From Pegoplata infirma (lineage: Eukaryota > Arthropoda > Insecta > Diptera > Anthomyiidae): DNA of 64,000 nucleotides. Shown here in pieces: positions 1 to 10,830 of this stretch. The translations under genes were made by a program, and so were the position numbers. The notes beneath the pieces are model-generated. The model was not told where the DNA came from and did no database searches. It worked only from the letters and a program-made list of their open reading frames with translations. The stretch lies in the NCBI GenBank assembly GCA_963921195.1, contig OY992537.1, forward strand, positions 203,136,581 to 203,200,580, given 5' to 3'. Position 1 is the first letter of the stretch. Each line of letters opens with the position of its first letter.

Positions 1-1062
1 CAATTAAATGTTGATTTAAACATTTCAAAATGCTTTAATTCTTCTAAAATAAAGAACATTACAAAACCAACTAGTTAGTGCAAATACGTTTCTTTTATTT
101 GTTCTTCTCTGTTGCTTATGTTTTTTTTTAATTTATTTTATTATAGTAATTTTAAATGAACACGCTATTGTTTTGTAGCAAATGACTGCATATATTTCCT
201 TCCTTTTTAACAAACAGCCAAACAGTACACATACATACTTAAAAACAACTACATTAACAACAACAACAAGAATAACATGTACTTTCACGATTACTACTCT
301 ACAACAATTCTATGATGTTGTTTTTTGTTTTTTTTTTTGTTTTTTCAAAATTGCATTTTGTAACTTTTAACAATTATGTACTCAAATGTAATGTAACCAC
401 TTGTGCAATTGTGTGAGTGTATTTCAAAGTGTGTGTATTGCATAGAACACAGTAATTGCAACAAATGTTAAAAAAAAAAACAACCGGCAACAACAACTTG
501 AATTCTATTTTTTTTTTATTATCTGTTTAACATCAAAGCACACGAAACGGAAATGAATGTTTTTCAAAAGCGGAACTAAAATGTTTGGGGCGTTTTAATT
601 TGCCTTCAATAATATAATGATGGTAATGAAGATGATCATCATGATGATGGTACTACATTTTCCAGTGAGTGTATGTTATAAAATTAAGCTTTAAGTAGCA
701 AGCATTAAAAGGAATTAGAACAATAAAAAAAAAAAAACAAATTTCTATTTGAATTATAATGAAAATTCCAGTTACATTTAAATTGGGGAGTAACTCAGCA
801 AAAGCGAACGAAAATATGTTGCAACAAACGAAAACACATTGCTTAAATTAAATAATGGCAATACAGCTATGGGATTAGAGTTTCCGATGGCAGAAAAAAA
901 ATAAATAAAAAAAATAAATGTAGTAAATTTATAACACTATTGAGTAAAAATCACTTAATATTGCACCAGTAACCGATTTAATAGTATTAAGTAAAATTTT
1001 AATAGAAAAATTATTAAATGCTTACAAACAAATTGGAGTAAATTTTTATTTGACACAATTAA
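1..1062. other. AT-rich non-coding stretch, no gene seen
   Basis: Low-complexity AT-rich DNA with CAA-rich runs (about 255-275 and 488-500), a short GATGAT/ATCATC microsatellite (about 620-650) and many homopolymer A or T tracts. The only open frames are short (about 60 codons) and of biased composition. No splice-flanked exon, RNA gene or transposon end was recognised. It could be intron, UTR or intergenic DNA; nothing in the sequence decides between these. Confidence 0.6.
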
Positions 1063-1189
1063 GGGCGGATTACTCAATGAAAAGTTAGCTGCTAACTGCC
1101 GATTTAACTGAGCCTTATGTCAAAATTTGTATGAAAAAGTTAAATTTAACGGAGAGTTATTTTATAACGGAGCATTGAGTAATCCAGCC
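1063..1189. mobile_element. 127-bp MITE, TAA target duplication (PIF/Harbinger-like)
   Basis: The left end reads GGGCGGATTACTCAATG and the right end CATTGAGTAATCCAGCC, giving a 17-bp terminal inverted repeat with one mismatch. The element is flanked by TAA at 1060-1062 and at 1190-1192. A 3-bp TWA duplication plus GGS-type termini is characteristic of PIF/Harbinger elements. At 127 bp it is a non-coding miniature element. The interior is partly self-complementary (GTTAGC, TTAAC). Assignment rests on the TSD and termini only. Confidence 0.7.
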
Positions 1190-1425
1190 TAAACTGTACT
1201 TAAAATTGTTTGATTACACTGAGGAACAAATTCAGGTTAGCTAAAGTTAGGTCGATTCTGAGAGTGAGGGTGAAAATAGAGGCTAAATAAGAAGACCAGT
1301 ATCGCGGCGTTTGTTTATGTTAGTTCGAATTTTTTTTTTAATCGACCTTCGAACTTTGCAGTCAAATGCCGGTTTTCAGCATATTGTTTAAATGGATTTT
1401 TGGCTATAACTTGTCGACTAATTGA

Positions 1426-1678
1426 TATTTTTTCAATCTGTAAAAGCCAAATTATTGCTACAAACTTGTCCAACAATTAAAATTTTCAAAAAAAAATTGA
1501 TTTAGAAAATTGTTGTGGTGCTTTTGAAGTCAAATATTTTCAAAAAGCATGAAAAAAAAAAATTTTCCACATTTTGCTTCATAAGCACCACAACAATTTC
1601 CTAAATCAATATTTAAACAAATCTTAATTGTTGGACAGGTCCCTACCAATAATTTGGCTTTTACAGATTGAAAAAATA
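1426..1678. repeat. 253-bp foldback (inverted repeat)
   Basis: The arm 1426-1545 is matched in reverse complement by about 1560-1678: TTTTTTCAATCTGTAAAAGC at the left end answers GCTTTTACAGATTGAAAAAA at the right, and AAATTGTTGTGGTGCTT answers AAGCACCACAACAATTT near the centre (about 1552). The arms carry small indels. No protein is encoded. It could be a foldback MITE, but I could not identify a clean TSD. Confidence 0.7.
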
Positions 1679-1901
1679 CACTGTGGAACACTAAAAAATA
1701 AACAAGAGTGACGACTATCATTTCTATATATTTCGGTCATGCTGATTCGAATGGCGTACTCCGTTTTTCGATGTGTGGTACAGTTTTCTTGCAAAATGTC
1801 GTTAAAGATTTGCCGATTTTGATCCAGTTTTTTAACAAAAAAATTAGCAGAGTGAATGATCAATAAATTTTATGGAATGGAAAACAAAGATATGACTTCT
1901 A

Positions 1902-3507
1902 CACCGAAAAAAATCCATGCAACATTTTACGAAAAAAAGTTTCGTACTTTGTTTTTTCATAAAATACACGAAAGTTGACTACATAGTACGAAAAACTTTA
2001 GTACTAAATTTCGTATTTTTACGAAAGTAACGAAAATGATTAGTAAATATTTTTTTCGTAATATTTACAAATGTTGACTACATATTACGAAAATATTTTT
2101 GTAAAAACTTTTGTAATTTTACGAAAGTAACGAAAAAAAGAATGTAAATTTTTCTTTCGTAAAATATACGAATGTTGACTACATATTACAAAAAAAAAGT
2201 GTACAGACTTTCGTATTTTTACGAAAATAATTCGTAAAAACTTCTTTCGTAAAATATACGAAAGTGGACTTTATATTACGAAAAAAAAAATAGTCAAGAA
2301 TTTTGTAATTTTACGAAACTAATGAAAAAAGAAGAAATCTTTAAATGCATGCTTAAAGGGTGTTTTTATGCACTCCAACTACAGTATTGGGGCATAATCA
2401 CTTTGTCATTTCGTGTGTAACGCTTAGAAATATCGGTCGGGGACCCCATAAAGTATATATATTATTGATCCATGATAGATTCTAAGGCATTCTATTAATG
2501 TCCGTCTGCATAAAACACGGATAACATCCAAAATAAAAAAGATAGACTCCTGATGTTTAGCACGAACAAGTCTTTTGGTCATCAGCAGGTTAAGTTCGTA
2601 TGTGGGCAAAATCGGTCCATGCAAAAAAAAAATTCCCCTTAAAGAAATAAACCAACCTCTGAAAAACCTAATTTTTTTTAAGTGTTTTTCTGCATTTTTG
2701 TTAAACAAATGAAACATTTTTATGTCAAAAAAAATTTTAAATACTGTGCTTCAACCCAGGGGATTAGAAAATGTCTTGTGGTCGTGGGTATAAAGAATTA
2801 ATTTCAATAATTATAACTCTGATAATTTTTTTACTTATTTGGGATATAAAAGATTGGGCACAGCCGAATTTAAAGCTCTCACTTGGTTTTTATTTATTTT
2901 AAGTATCAATTATAATTTAAGGCTAATCGGATCAAATAAAATTTGAGGCTTGATGATATAAGTTTTTTTTTACATGTGGGGAGGTGGTCATCCAAAAAAA
3001 TCATCTCAACATATCATCATAAGTTCTTGTAGTGTGAACGTAGCCTTGAACAAAATCACTGTAAATAATGAATGAAATCTTATAAGTCTCTGTTAAGAAG
3101 AAACAATTAATTGCTTGGAAATGTTGCTGTCAAAACGTTGAAAACGTTTCGACGTTTCAACGTTTTCAAGAAAGAATTTTTACATGTAATTTCGTTTATT
3201 TACCGATTTTTTTTTTTACAAAAGATTTTCGTAAAAAAAAAAATATTTCGTTTATTTTACGAAATAATTTCGTAAAAAAAAAAAAATATTTCGTTTATTT
3301 TACGAAAATTTTCGTAAAACACAAAAATTTTTTGCGTTTATTTTACGAAATTTTTTTGTAAAATACAAAAATAATTTCGTTTATTTTACGAAAAAATTTC
3401 GTGCATTGCGTACATTGTACGAAAGAATTTCGTGGTGCGAAACAACGAAATTTTTCGTACAATGTACGAACGTTTTCGTACATATAAGGCAGGAATTTTT
3501 TTCGGTG
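1902..3507 (+). mobile_element. TACGAAA-rich TIR element, copy A (TA TSD)
   Basis: The termini are CACCGAAAAAAATCC and its complement GGAATTTTTTTCGGTG, flanked by TA at 1900-1901 and 3508-3509. Both ends (about 1910-2330 and 3190-3490) are dense arrays of the palindromic motif TTTCGTAAAA / TTTTACGAAA in both orientations, so each end can fold on itself. The middle (2340-3190) is unrelated and includes a DINE-type fragment. There is no transposase. The TA TSD fits Tc1/mariner-type mobilisation of a non-autonomous element, but the family is not one I recognise. Confidence 0.7.
2395..2895 (+). mobile_element. DINE-1/mini-me-type fragment inside copy A
   Basis: Contains the conserved GAAATATCGGTCGGGGACC block, the TA-rich stretch 'AAGTATATATATTATTGATC', a single remnant of the GTCY run (GTCCGTCTG about 2500) and the tail motif 'GCACAGCCGAAT...TCTCACTTGG' near 2860-2885. 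These are the landmarks of dipteran mini-me/DINE-1 elements. It is an internal passenger shared with copy B, so it was present before the two copies separated. Confidence 0.6.
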
Positions 3508-3695
3508 TAGCAATATTTCTTATGCAAATTTGGTTTAAAGCTTTTTATCTTATCCTTAAATCCTCGAATTTCTTAATTTTTTAAGGTTTTCGCGAAATTA
3601 ACAGCCAATTTTGGTGTTTGATAAAAAACCTGCTTTTAGTGAATCAAAAAGGCATCCTTAACAATACGAATAATGGACAAAAAACACCTATGTTA

Positions 3696-5227
3696 CACCG
3701 AAAAAAATTCCTGCCTTATATGTACGAAAACGTTCGTACATTGTACGAAAAATTTCGTTGTTTCGCACCACGAAATTCTTGCGTACAATGTACGAAATGC
3801 ACGAAATTGTTTCGTAAAATAAACGAAATTGTTTTTGTATTTTACAAAAAAAATTTCGTAATATAAACGCAATAAATTTTTGTGTTTTACGAAAATTTTC
3901 GTAAAATAAACGAAATATTTTTTTTTGTTTTACGAAATTATTTCGTAAAATAAACGAAATATTTTTATTTTCACGAAAATTTTTTGATAAATAAAAAAAA
4001 TCCTTAAATTAACGAAATTACATGTAAAAATTCTTTCTTGAGAATAAGAACAACGTTTTCAACGTTTTGACAGCGACATTTCCAAGCAATTAATTGTTTC
4101 TTCTTAACAGAGACTTATAAGATTTCATTCATTATTTACAGTGATTTTGTTTAAGGCTACGTTCACACTACAAGAACTTATGATATGTTGAGATGATTTT
4201 TTTGGAGGACCACCTCCCCACATGTAAAAAAAACTTATATCATCAAGCCTCAAATTTTATTTGATCCGATTAGCCTCAAATTTTAATTGATCCTTAAAAT
4301 AAATAAAAACCAAGAGAGAGCTTTTAAGTCGGCTGTGCCGAATTGTTATTACACCAAATATGTAAAAAAAATATCAGAGTTATCATTATTGAAATTAATT
4401 CTTTATACCCACGACCACAAGACATTTTCTAATCCCCTGGGTCGAAGCTCATTACTTTAAATTTTTTTTTGACATAAAAATGTTTCATTTGTTTAACAAA
4501 TAAACAAAAAACACTTTAAAAAAATTGGGTTTTCCAGAGGTTGGTTTAAAGAAATAAAACTTTTTGCCCACATACGAACTTAACCTGCTGATGACCAAAA
4601 GACTTGTTCCGTGGTATCAGTGTTTTATATAGACGGACATTAATAGAATGCCTTAGAATTTATCATGAATCAATAATACATATACTTTATGGGGTCCCCG
4701 ACCGATATTTTTTTATTATACCCCAATACTGTAGTTGAAGGGCATAAAAACACCATTTAAGCATGCATTTAAAGATTTTTTCTTTTTTTCATTAGTTTCG
4801 TAATATTACAAAATTCTTGATTATTTTTTTTCGTAATATAAAGTCCACTTTCGTATATTTTACGAAAGAAGTTTTTACGAAATATTTTCGTAAAAACGAA
4901 ATATTTTCATAAAAATACGAAAGTCTGTACACTTTTTTTGTAATATGCAGTCAACATTCGTATATTTTACGAAAGAATCATTTACATTCTTTTTTTCGTT
5001 ACTTTCGTAAAATTACAAAAGTTTTTACAACATTTTTGTCGTAATATGTAGTCAACATTCGTAAATATTACGAAAAAAATATTTACTAATCATTTTCGTT
5101 ACTTTCGTAAAAATACGAAATTCAGTACTAAAGTTTTTCGTAATATGTAGTCAACTTTCGTGTATTTTACGAAAATAAAAAGTACGAAACTTTTTTTCGT
5201 AAAATGTTGCATGGATTTTTTTCGGTG
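3696..5227 (-). mobile_element. TACGAAA-rich TIR element, copy B (TA TSD)
   Basis: Reverse-complement copy of the element at 1902-3507. Its left end CACCGAAAAAAATTCCTGCC answers the right end of A, and its right end answers the left end of A. It is flanked by TA at 3694-3695 and 5228-5229. Internal landmarks recur inverted, e.g. the 'CCCACGACCACAAGACATTT' block near 4408 and the CATGTGGGGAGG block. The 183-bp spacer between A and B shows no feature. Copy B is about 75 bp shorter through small indels. Confidence 0.7.
4310..4720 (-). mobile_element. DINE-1/mini-me-type fragment inside copy B
   Basis: Inverted counterpart of the fragment at 2395-2895: tail block GTCGGCTGTGCCGAATT near 4330, remnant AGACGGACATT near 4630, and the TATATACTTTATGGGGTCCC block near 4680-4700. 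Same landmarks and same passenger status as in copy A, with independent small indels. Confidence 0.55.
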
Positions 5228-5229
5228 TA

Positions 5230-5885
5230 GGGTAATTTGGGAACGGAAAGTCCATTTTTGTACTCAGAAGTATAGAAAACTTATCGGTTTTCCGTCCAGA
5301 TGTTGGGACCCCGCCTAGAGGGTCTTGCCAACGAATAAAAAATATACAAAAATTATTTTAAAAAACTTGTTTTTAAGAAAAGAAATATAAAAAATAGAAA
5401 AATTGAAGAAATTGTGTAAAAATAAGAAAAAATCAAAATTTTAAAGTGTCAGAAATAACCAGAAAAAAAAGTACCCTCTAATTGGCAAGACCGCCTCTAG
5501 ATGGTCTATCCTTCTAGACATCTCCTGGAGTATCCTTGCAAGTAATCCATAAACAAAACCTGCAAAATCATTCTAGAGGCTTTGGTCTACTCACCTGATT
5601 TTTTTAAAGCCTTGGATTAATTGAAAATATATTTTTTTAATTTTTATAAAATCACGTTTTTGCTAAATATTTAATTTTGGCAATTTACCCAAAAATTGCA
5701 CTTTGATTGACAATAACTTTTTAACTATGTGTCTGATCACAACAGTGAAAAAACATGTATGTGTTAATTGAAGTCTATTGAAAGTCCGAATTAACCCTTA
5801 ATTAGCATAAAAAAAAATAATTTGATGCATTTTGGGTCAATTTAGTATACACCATCTAGAGGCGGGGCTGCCGGTTAGGGGGTTA
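5230..5885. other. AT-rich spacer, nothing recognised
   Basis: The phrase TCTAGAGGCGG/TCTAGATGG recurs near 5315, 5495, 5570 and 5853, hinting at a degraded low-copy repeat. No element end, coding exon or RNA structure could be supported. Confidence 0.5.
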
Positions 5886-6534
5886 AAGTTTAGAATGCCC
5901 TTTCCACGCTGTTAAAATTTCAGAGAGGGGTTTTTTCGTATTGTTTAGCAATAAGCTTTCAAAGATTGTTAGAGAGCCAAATATTTGATTTTTTTTTCAA
6001 AATTTTGGCAAAATTTTGGCAAAAAATTGGCTTTAGACAGTTTATTTGTGCTTCTTTACTCGAAAACCGTAAGTTGTATAAAAATAATTATAAAGATTTT
6101 AAATTTAGAGACAAAAAAACCACAACAACAATTAAAAAAACAAATTCAAAAATCATTTATCAAACATATTTTAAAACAATATTGGAATGTTCTTTTATCC
6201 TATCAAGGACACCATGGGTTTCAAAAATGAAAATTTTTTATTAAAGTTTAGAATGTCTTTTTAACGCTGTTAAAATTTTAGGGAGGTTTTTTTCGCGTTG
6301 TCGAGCATTACATTTTTAAAGTCGGTGATAAAGCTAAAGTTCTTTAATAAAATGTTGTTTTTTATTTTTAGTACCAAAAAGGTACATAAAAATAAAATGT
6401 ATTTATTCGGCCTTTATATATGTATATATATTCGATTAGAGTTTTATTCTAGTTCGAGGCCCAAAAATATTTCTATATATGATATTGTCATAATAGAGTA
6501 TTTTTAATTTATTGCTTTAAAAAAGTTAAAAGTG

Positions 6535-6590
6535 TACTGATCAGTTTCATCCCCACTAAAGGAATCATCAGCAGACTTTAGAGAATCATC
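6535..6590 (-). ncRNA. Damaged hammerhead-like motif (copy 1, first unit)
   Basis: Carries the CTGATGA core and GAAAC on the minus strand, but 21 bp containing the distal strand of stem I are missing compared with the unit at 7016-7081, so the cleavage-side partner of GTCTG is gone. Predicted non-functional. Confidence 0.45.
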
Positions 6591-7015
6591 GTTGGTCAAT
6601 CAAACATCAAACCAGACATAATATTTGATATATTTCACAAGTTATTTGAGAAATACTATTATGAAGGTCCGAAATCTGTTTTCCAACAAAAATAACTCTT
6701 TTAAAGCAAAAATTGTATATACTAAATCACCGTCGGTAATTATTAATATATGTGTTGCTGTTATTTTACAATAACAACAGTACCTAACCAAACAATAGTG
6801 TTGGTTGGATAAGTCGTACTAAACTTTGTGTTAAATGTTGTTTTTTATTTTTAGTACCAAAAAGGTACATAAAAATAAAATGTATTTATTCGGCCTTTAT
6901 ATATGTATATATATTCGATTAGAGTTTTATTCTAGTTCGAGGCCCAAAAATATTTCTATATATGATATTGTCATAATAGAGTATTTTTAATATATTGCTT
7001 TAAAAAAGTTACTCA

Positions 7016-7081
7016 TCTCATAGTATATCTGTACTGATCAGTTTCATCCCCACTAAAGGAATCATCAGCAGACTTTAGAGA
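7016..7081 (-). ncRNA. Candidate type-I hammerhead ribozyme (copy 1)
   Basis: Read on the minus strand: outer stem I TCTC/GAGA, inner stem I GTCTG/CAGAT, CTGATGA core, stem II TCC/GGA with an unpaired T·T next to the core, GAAA, then the self-complementary ACTGATCAGT forming a minimal stem III, then GTA before the predicted cleavage point (between 7032 and 7031). This is the order required for a hammerhead. The T·T apposition is a weakness. Confidence 0.55.
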
Positions 7082-7233
7082 ATCACGGTGATTTAGTATA
7101 TACAATTTTTGCTTTAAAAGAGTTATTTTTGTTGGAAAACAGATTTCGGACCTTCATAATAGTATTTCTCAAATAACTTGTGAAATATATCAAATATTAT
7201 GTCTGGTTTGATGTTTGATTGACCAACGATGAT

Positions 7234-7299
7234 TCTCTAAAGTCTGCTGATGATTCCTTTAGTGGGGATGAAACTGATCAGTACAGATATACTATGAGA
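7234..7299 (+). ncRNA. Candidate type-I hammerhead ribozyme (inverted part of copy 1)
   Basis: Outer stem I TCTC 7234-7237 / GAGA 7296-7299; inner stem I GTCTG 7242-7246 / CAGAT 7284-7288; core CTGATGA 7247-7253; GAAA 7270-7273; minimal stem III within CTGATCAG 7274-7281; cleavage triplet GTA 7281-7283 with predicted cut after 7283. Same architecture as the minus-strand motif at 7016-7081, here on the other side of the internal inversion. Confidence 0.55.
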
Positions 7300-7711
7300 T
7301 GAGTAACTTTTTTAAAGCAATAAATTAAAAATACTCAATTATGACAATATCATATATAGTTCTTTAATAAACTTTGAAAATGGATTGCTCAACAATGGGA
7401 AAAAATACCTTTCTGAAATTTTAGCAGCCTTCAAAGGGCTTTCTAAACTTCAAAATTTTGGCAAAAAATCAAATAGTTGGCTTTAGACAGTTTATTTGTG
7501 CTTCTTTACTCGAAAACCGTAAGTTGTATAAAAATAATTATAAAGATTTTAAATTTAGAAACAAAAAAACCACAACAACAATTAAAAAAACAAATTCAAA
7601 AATCATTTATCAAACATATTTTAAAACAATATTGGAATGTTCTTTCAAGGACACCATGGGTTTCAAAAATCAAAATTTTTTATTAAAGTTTAGAATGTCT
7701 TTTTAACGCTG

Positions 7712-9621
7712 CACAGTGGAAGGTGGACGCGCATCGTAACAAAATCAAAATTGTCAGCGATTTGATCGGTTGAACATGGGTTTGATAAAAGACATCCTAG
7801 GGGATAGAAAACCATTCATAAAATATTTATATGTCATTTACTTCGACCAGGGCGTCTCTCCAAAGTCCAAACATTTTCAGGTTTTTTTAAAAAATTAAAA
7901 TTTTTTGGAAACCTTTTTTAAATGATTGAGTTAAACTATTTCTAAGTAAGCTAACATCCTGAAATTTTAACACAGCTTTGACAATATATGTAACTAATTA
8001 AAACTGCCCTTATAAGCTAAAATTTTAAACCGCGTTATTCGTTAATTGACTGCCAAATGTTGTAATTTTTTAAGAAATGTGTAAAAAAGACTCTTAATTA
8101 TAGACTGCATCTTTTGTGGAACCTTGTGGATACAGACAAATTCAATATGGGATGAAACTAGAGGTATTTATCTAAACGTGGAACTTCATTTCGTCTGCAG
8201 TAACTTGCAGTTAAATTCAGGATAAGGCTCCAAAGTAGGGTCCATAAAAAGAAAAAAAAAAACTTATATATATTTATTTTTTTAAATTTTTATTTTTCGA
8301 AATTATTAAATATCAGCTTCAACCTATTTAGATATTTACAAAAAAAAATTGGTGATGCTGCATAGGCTTGAGAAACTAACTAAATACCCAGCAAAATTTG
8401 GCATTACTAGTAATGGGAACAAATGTTAATAAGTAGTTACTTGTTGAAACACTAATTATTTTAATACTAATTATAAGGGCGTGAGACAAAAATAAATAGT
8501 GATGAGAATTAAGACAAATAAGTAATTAGTTACTCTCGTTTTGCTAAAAAGGAGTAAAAAACCATTACCAATAAAAAGCAAAAAAGCTATTTACCAAATG
8601 GGAGTAATAAACACATTTAAGTGTTAAAAATAAAAAAAAGTTACAATCTGTCAAATTTTTATTGAGTTAAGTAACTCGACACAGCAAAACTTATAATCTC
8701 AATGTATGGATGGTGGACAATGAGTCCTACTGTACATAAGGTCCTGATATACGGAAGTGAGATTATTCAAAATTCGGTGTTACCAGTTGGTAATAAAAAT
8801 ATTTTGAACTATATAAGCAATTCATTAACTAACTTATACAATTTAAATATTAGTTCAGTTATCAGAAGAATTGTTAAAAAGGTCGCATAAATATTTTAAG
8901 ATTTACAAAAGCAATTTTATCAGAAAAAATTCAAGAATAAAAATCTAAAAGATATTTTTCAAAAATTTATGGTAGAATCAGATCCAAAAATTTCCATTTA
9001 ACGTGAAGAAACATCGAACTTCGTAAAAAACGTTCCTTATCCAAAGAAACTATTGCAACTAATAAAAAAGAACTAATTTTTTTTTACTACTATTTATTTA
9101 TTATAAATCAATAAAATTTAATTGATAAAAAAGTCATACGTGCCGGATATTTTAGTGTAGGGTGAAAGGTAATGTTTGCAAATATTAAATTTATGTTTTT
9201 TTTTGCGATTTTAAATAGTTTTGATACAAGCAATTCCAGTTATATATTTATATTGTCAGATTTGTTAACTAAAAAAGTCGATACATTTAGTCATGATTTA
9301 ACTCAATTTTTTATATGTATTTTAACTAATAATGTTTAATGATGTATATTTACTCTATCCGAACGACATTCAGTAATAATATATCAAAAATGTCAATGAT
9401 TTTAACATTTTTTAGCATTTGTTCATATAAATAAATTAACCAATTTTGCATTCAATTTATATGTAGGGTGCAAGAAGGACAACAAACTTTGATCATAGGT
9501 TTAATTGCTTAAGGTCCCTAGTTTTTAGAATGCCTAATTTTGTTTTACAACTCCTATCCGTTTAGAAGATATAGTCAAAAAACTTCGATGCGCGCGTTTT
9601 CCATACAAACCGTCCACTGTG
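7712..9621. mobile_element. Transib-like non-autonomous element, 5-bp TSD CGCTG
   Basis: Both ends start with the heptamer CACAGTG (left CACAGTGGAAGGTGGACGCG; right, inverted, CACAGTGGACGGTTTG), share GCGCATCG slightly inside, and are followed by A-rich tracts. The flanks carry CGCTG at 7707-7711 and 9622-9626. The uninterrupted site TTTTTAACGCTGTTAAAA is visible near 6260-6277. CAC-initial termini of RAG-signal type plus a 5-bp GC-rich TSD are the signature of Transib elements. The 1.9-kb interior has no long open frame, so the copy is non-autonomous or degenerate. An orphan CCCAGCAAAATTTGG motif at about 8388 may mark a nested fragment. Confidence 0.65.
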
Positions 9622-10129
9622 CGCTGTTAAAATTTTCGAGCATTACATTTTTAAAATCGGTGATAAAGCTAAAGTTCTTTAATAAACTTTGAAAATGGAT
9701 TGCTCAACAATGGGAAAAAATACCTTTCTGAAACTTTAGCAGCCTTCAAAGGGCTTTCTAAACTTTAAACAAAATTTTGCTTTTGGAAATCCATGGTGTC
9801 CTTCCCAGGAAAAAAGGACACACAATCATTGGTTTCAAAATGTTTTGTTGAATTTTTTTTAATTTAAATCTTTATAATTTTATCCACAATATTGCTTTTA
9901 TAAGTTTTTTCGTACGACATACGGTTTCCAAGTACAAAAATGTTTAAAAACGGTCTAAAAGTCAATATTGTTAAAAAAGCGCTTTTTTAACGCCCATATC
10001 TTCCAAAGTATTAATTAAAAAAAAATATGGTTTTTAATCATTTACAAAGCTTTATCAAAAAACCAAAAATAAACAAAATCGGTGATCCGTCAGTTAAATT
10101 TCCCATGGATTTGCTCATAAGCTAATGAC

Positions 10130-10822
10130 CAGGGAAACCAAAAATATGCAGTATCATGTTTTTTCCTGTGCATTTTATTGATAAATGGGTAAGGTATTTA
10201 TCCGTTTCAGAAGTTTTTAAGAAATCTGGCATCGATTTGTTAGAGCATATTTTTGCATATTTTAGCCTTAAGAGCATATTTTTGCATATTTTAGGTTTAA
10301 GAGCATATTTTAGCATAAGAGCATATTTTTAGAGCATATTTTCAATTTTTAGAGTATTTTTCCACTTTTTAGAGCATATTTTTACATTTTTAGAGCATTT
10401 TTTTTTTAAGTTTTTAGAGCATTCTTTTCCAATTTTTTTTATGACAACATGTATTTTTAAATTTTTTATCCAACGAGAATGTTTTTTTTTCAAAAATTTC
10501 GAAATTGTGACGATTGATTCCCATTTGGTCTGTTCTTGCTTCATATCGGTAAATGAAACTATGTTATCTTTAGATTCAGCAACTTGGCAGAAAACATTAA
10601 GGAAAATATTTTTGTAGAACATATTTAACCCTCTTACTATCGCACATAACGGTATTTGGAGGGTCTATTCTCTAACAAATTGTAAAAAACACAACAAAAA
10701 AGGGGACATAATTTTTTTTTTAAGAGCATATTTTTATTGTTTTTAGAGCATATTTTCCGTTTTTAAGGGCATTTTTTAAGCGCATAAAACGTGTTTTTTA
10801 GAGCATATTTTTGGTTTCCCTG
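10130..10822 (-). mobile_element. hAT-like element, 8-bp TSD CTAATGAC (GCATATTTT family, copy 1)
   Basis: Terminal inverted repeats CAGGGAAACCAAAAATATG and CATATTTTTGGTTTCCCTG; the 8-bp duplication CTAATGAC lies at 10122-10129 and 10823-10830. CAG...CTG ends with an 8-bp TSD indicate hAT. The interior is a run of degenerate AGAGCATATTTT/GCATATTTTAG repeats around a short unique core (about 10440-10700), which contains GGTCTATTCTCTAACAAATTG, shared with the copy at 14876-17419. No transposase. Confidence 0.8.
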
Positions 10823-10830
10823 CTAATGAC

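Larger units (their letters stand above)
6352..7357 (-). mobile_element. Ribozyme-bearing retrozyme-like element, copy 1
   Basis: Flanked by a perfect 14-bp duplication AGTTCTTTAATAAA (6338-6351 and 7358-7371); the unoccupied site survives in a repeat copy at 9673-9686. Inside, a ~490-bp unit runs head to tail on the minus strand (start 6352, second start 6835). At about 7085 the sequence flips to the plus strand and continues to 7357. The fixed end is the left one, which read on the minus strand ends in an A-rich tail (...TAAAAATAAAAAACAACAT). A fixed 3' end, variable 5' end, internal inversion and 14-bp TSD fit target-primed reverse transcription with twin priming. It has no protein-coding capacity, so must be mobilised in trans. 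Confidence 0.7.
5886..9790 (+). repeat. ~0.43-kb-period tandem repeat, interrupted by two insertions
   Basis: Blocks 6028-6337, 7372-7711 and 9627-9790 (plus a partial start at 5886) belong to one tandem repeat. GGCTTTAGACAGTTTATTTG occurs at about 6030 and 7480; GATAAAGCTAAAGTTCTTT occurs at about 6327 and 9662; the GTTTAGAATG...AACGCTG motif recurs near 5888, 6247 and 7688. Removing the insertions at 6352-7357 and 7712-9621 restores a period of about 430 bp. Near 9790 an inverted remnant (ATCCATGGTGTCC) appears. No coding potential; open frames here merely repeat with the unit. Confidence 0.65.

Noticed and set aside
4588..4625. CTGATGA at about 4590 as another hammerhead core
   Set aside because: No GAAA at a suitable distance and no flanking complementarity; the inverted sister sequence near 2580 also lacks them.
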